From Thermoplasmata archaeon (GTDB lineage Archaea; Thermoplasmatota; Thermoplasmata; Lutacidiplasmatales; UBA184): DNA of 7,047 bases. Positions 5,401 through 7,047 of the stretch are shown piece by piece. Below the pieces are notes generated by a model that made no database searches, was not told where the DNA came from, and worked only from the letters and a program-made list of their open reading frames with translations. Location of the stretch: assembly GCA_030046135.1 (NCBI GenBank), contig JASIEC010000118.1, positions 1-7,047 of the forward strand. The letters are read 5' to 3'. Position 1 is the first letter of the stretch. The number at the start of each line of letters is the position of its first letter. The position numbers and the translations under genes were made by a program.

Positions 5401-5712
5401 CTAGCCCGTGAGGACGATCTCGATGCTCACGCCGTCCGGGACCTGGATCCGCATCACCTGGCGGAGGGCGCGCTCGTCCGCGTCGATGTCGATGAGGCGC
5501 TTGTGCAGGCGCATCTCCCAGTGATCGATCGTGCTCGTCCCGCCGCCGTCGGGTCCCTTGCGGATTGGGACGCGGAGCTTCTTCGTCGGGAGGGGGATCG
5601 GGCCCGAGATCGCGACGCCGGTCTTCTGGGAGATCTCGCGGATCTGCCGGCAGATCGAGTCGACCTTGCGGGAGTCGGTCCCGCTGAGCGAGATCCGGGC
5701 CTTCTGCGGCAT
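5401..5712 (-). CDS. rpsJ: Ribosomal protein uS10 (archaeal S10)
   Basis: Small-subunit protein of the 30S head; in bacteria it also takes part in transcription antitermination as NusE. 103 residues, the normal archaeal length. Characteristic stretches are KARISLSGTD (4-13), VAISGPIPLPTKK (33-45), STIDHWEMRLHKRLIDI (60-76) and VPDGVSIEIVL (91-101). The ATG at 5712 is chosen because the protein begins there with the family N-terminus; the frame remains open up to 5868, but that stretch encodes a Ser/Arg-rich peptide that is a shadow of the EF-1alpha 3' end. It follows tuf after 46 nt, the order seen in archaeal str operons, so co-transcription is likely. No clear Shine-Dalgarno site is seen just before the ATG. 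Confidence 0.96.
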   Translation of the reverse strand: MPQKARISLSGTDSRKVDSICRQIREISQKTGVAISGPIPLPTKKLRVPIRKGPDGGGTSTIDHWEMRLHKRLIDIDADERALRQVMRIQVPDGVSIEIVLTG

Positions 5713-5758
5713 CGATAGCCCGTCCCGCTCGGTGGGCCCCGCGCCGTCCTCCGCGGCG

Positions 5759-7036
5759 CTAGGCGCGCTTCTTGATGTCGACGACGACGCCCGCGGCGAC
5801 CGTCTGGCCCATGTCGCGGACCGCGAACCGGCCGAGCTGGGGGAACTCCTTGTACTTCTCGAGGACAAGGGGGCGCTTCGGGGTGATCTTCACCACCGCC
5901 GCATCGCCGGTCTTGAGGGTCTGGGGGTTCTCCTCGGCGACCTGCCCGGTCTTCGGGTCGAGGCGCTTCTGGAGCTCTGTGAACTCGCAGGCGACCTGCG
6001 CCGTGTGGCAGTGGAACACCGGCGTGTAGCCGACGGTGATGACGCTCGGGTGGTTCAGCACCTGGACGTTCGCGATGAAGCTCTCGACGACCGTGGGGAC
6101 GCTGGACGCGGGGCCCGCGACGTCGCCTCGACGGATGTCGTTCTTGTCGATCCCGCGGATGTTGAAGCCGATGTTGTCCCCCGGGATGGCCTCGGTGACG
6201 GCCTCGTGGTGCATCTCGATCGACTTCACTTCGCCGGACTTCCCGCTCGGCATGAACGTGATCTTGTCGCCGATCTTGAGCTTCCCGGTCTCCACGCGTC
6301 CCACCGGGACCGTCCCGATCCCCGTGATCGTGTAGACGTCCTGCACGGGGAGCCGGAGCGGCTTGTCGGTCGGCTTCTCGGGGACCTTCAGCGCGTCGAG
6401 CGCGCCGAGGAGCGTAGGGCCCTTGAACCAGGTCATCTGGGGGCTCGCCTTGTTGATGTTGTCGTCCTTGAACGCCGAGATCGGGAGGAACGTCACCTGC
6501 TCGGCGACCTTGAAGCCGACGTTCTTGAGGAGCTTCGTGAGCTCCTCCTTGATCTCCTCGTACTTCTTCTCGGAGTAGGCGACCTCCTGGCGGTCCATCT
6601 TGTTGATCGCGCAGATCAGCTGCGTCACGCCGAGCGTCCGCGCGAGGAAGATGTGCTCGCGCGTCTGCTCCTGGATCCCCTCCGCCGCGGAACAGACGAG
6701 CACGGCCGCGTCGGCCTGGCTCGTCCCCGTGATCATGTTCTTGACGAAGTCGCGGTGGCCGGGCGCGTCGATGATGGTGAAGTAGTACTTCTGGGTGTCA
6801 AAGCGGCGGTGCGCGATGTCGATCGTGACGCCGCGCTCACGCTCCTCCTTGAGCTCGTCCATCACCCAGGCGAACTCGAACGTCGCCTTCCCCTTCGCCT
6901 CGGCTTCCTGGCGGTACTTGTCGATCTCCTCTTGCCGGATGTAGCCGGTGTCGAGGAGAAGACGACCGACCGTGGTCGATTTCCCGTGGTCAACGTGTCC
7001 GATGAAGACGATGTTGAGGTGGGGTTTCTGCGCCAT
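5759..7036 (-). CDS. tuf: Translation elongation factor aEF-1alpha (EF-Tu homologue)
   Basis: GTPase that delivers aminoacyl-tRNA to the ribosomal A site. 425 residues, complete. GTP-binding motifs are G1 GHVDHGKST (13-21), the switch I end with ERGVTID (67-73), G3 DAPGH (90-94), G4 NKMD (145-148) and G5 SAF (187-189). FEFAWVMDELKEERERG (53-69) is the EF-1alpha-specific insert before the effector region, absent from bacterial EF-Tu. Domain II starts near 224 (KPLRLPVQDVYTITGIGTVP) and domain III near 320, with HPSVITVGYTPVFHCHTAQ and FAVRDMGQTVAAGVV at the C-terminus. The whole reads closest, from memory, to Thermoplasma-type EF-1alpha. The start is ATG at 7036; the 11 nt before it hold no Shine-Dalgarno site but a TAA (7039-7037) touching the ATG. 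The gene before it, usually fusA (EF-2), is outside the window. Confidence 0.98.
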   Translation of the reverse strand: MAQKPHLNIVFIGHVDHGKSTTVGRLLLDTGYIRQEEIDKYRQEAEAKGKATFEFAWVMDELKEERERGVTIDIAHRRFDTQKYYFTIIDAPGHRDFVKNMITGTSQADAAVLVCSAAEGIQEQTREHIFLARTLGVTQLICAINKMDRQEVAYSEKKYEEIKEELTKLLKNVGFKVAEQVTFLPISAFKDDNINKASPQMTWFKGPTLLGALDALKVPEKPTDKPLRLPVQDVYTITGIGTVPVGRVETGKLKIGDKITFMPSGKSGEVKSIEMHHEAVTEAIPGDNIGFNIRGIDKNDIRRGDVAGPASSVPTVVESFIANVQVLNHPSVITVGYTPVFHCHTAQVACEFTELQKRLDPKTGQVAEENPQTLKTGDAAVVKITPKRPLVLEKYKEFPQLGRFAVRDMGQTVAAGVVVDIKKRA

Positions 7037-7047
7037 TTACTGAGGCT

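Noticed and set aside
5713..5868. N-terminal extension of uS10 by 52 residues
   Set aside because: The extension is Ser/Arg-rich and mostly overlaps the EF-1alpha 3' end in another frame; the uS10 family N-terminus begins at the ATG at 5712.
1..7047. CRISPR array, tRNA/rRNA gene, insertion sequence or phage/defence genes
   Set aside because: No regularly spaced repeats, tRNA-like cloverleaf, transposase or recombinase motifs were seen on either strand by reading.

Overview
This is archaeal DNA, very GC-rich (roughly 70% by eye). The evidence is an aEF-1alpha gene directly before the ribosomal protein uS10 gene, a PssA/Asd-type pair for polar archaeal lipids, an archaeal-type dihydroneopterin aldolase (MptD, DUF372), TATA-like box A promoters of the (C/T)TTAxxA kind, and Shine-Dalgarno sites of the AGGUGA type. 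The EF-1alpha sequence reads much like the Thermoplasma protein, so a high-GC member of the Thermoplasmatota is the best guess. That is inference from memory, not a database result.

Right half, minus strand (7036 down to 3559): five genes run tuf (aEF-1alpha), rpsJ (uS10), asd (archaetidylserine decarboxylase), pssA (archaetidylserine synthase), mptD (dihydroneopterin aldolase). Gaps are 46 nt and 7 nt, then a GTGA stop/start overlap, then 6 nt. This looks like the tail of the str ribosomal operon followed by the last two steps of phosphatidylethanolamine-type archaeal lipid synthesis and one pterin-cofactor step. PssA makes archaetidylserine from CDP-archaeol and serine, and Asd decarboxylates it to archaetidylethanolamine. 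The promoter is not in the window.

Middle, plus strand (1110 to 3668): a 12-helix MFS-type transporter is followed by a complete citrate synthase. Both have a box A close to the start codon and no Shine-Dalgarno site, so they are probably leaderless or nearly so. The citrate synthase 3' end overlaps the convergent mptD 3' end by 110 bp.

Left end, minus strand (953 to 1): a tight three-gene cluster encodes a stand-alone Lrp/AsnC ligand-binding (RAM) domain protein, a small membrane protein of unknown function, and an S-adenosylmethionine hydrolase (DUF62) cut by the window edge. The 156-bp region 954-1109 is a divergent promoter region between this cluster and the transporter, with a perfect 14-bp palindrome between the transporter's box A and its start codon.

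No RNA genes, CRISPR arrays, insertion sequences or phage genes were seen. Nothing clearly represents a new defence or mobile system. The points worth a second look are the promoter-embedded repeats, the convergent overlap, and the odd company kept by the lipid and pterin genes.
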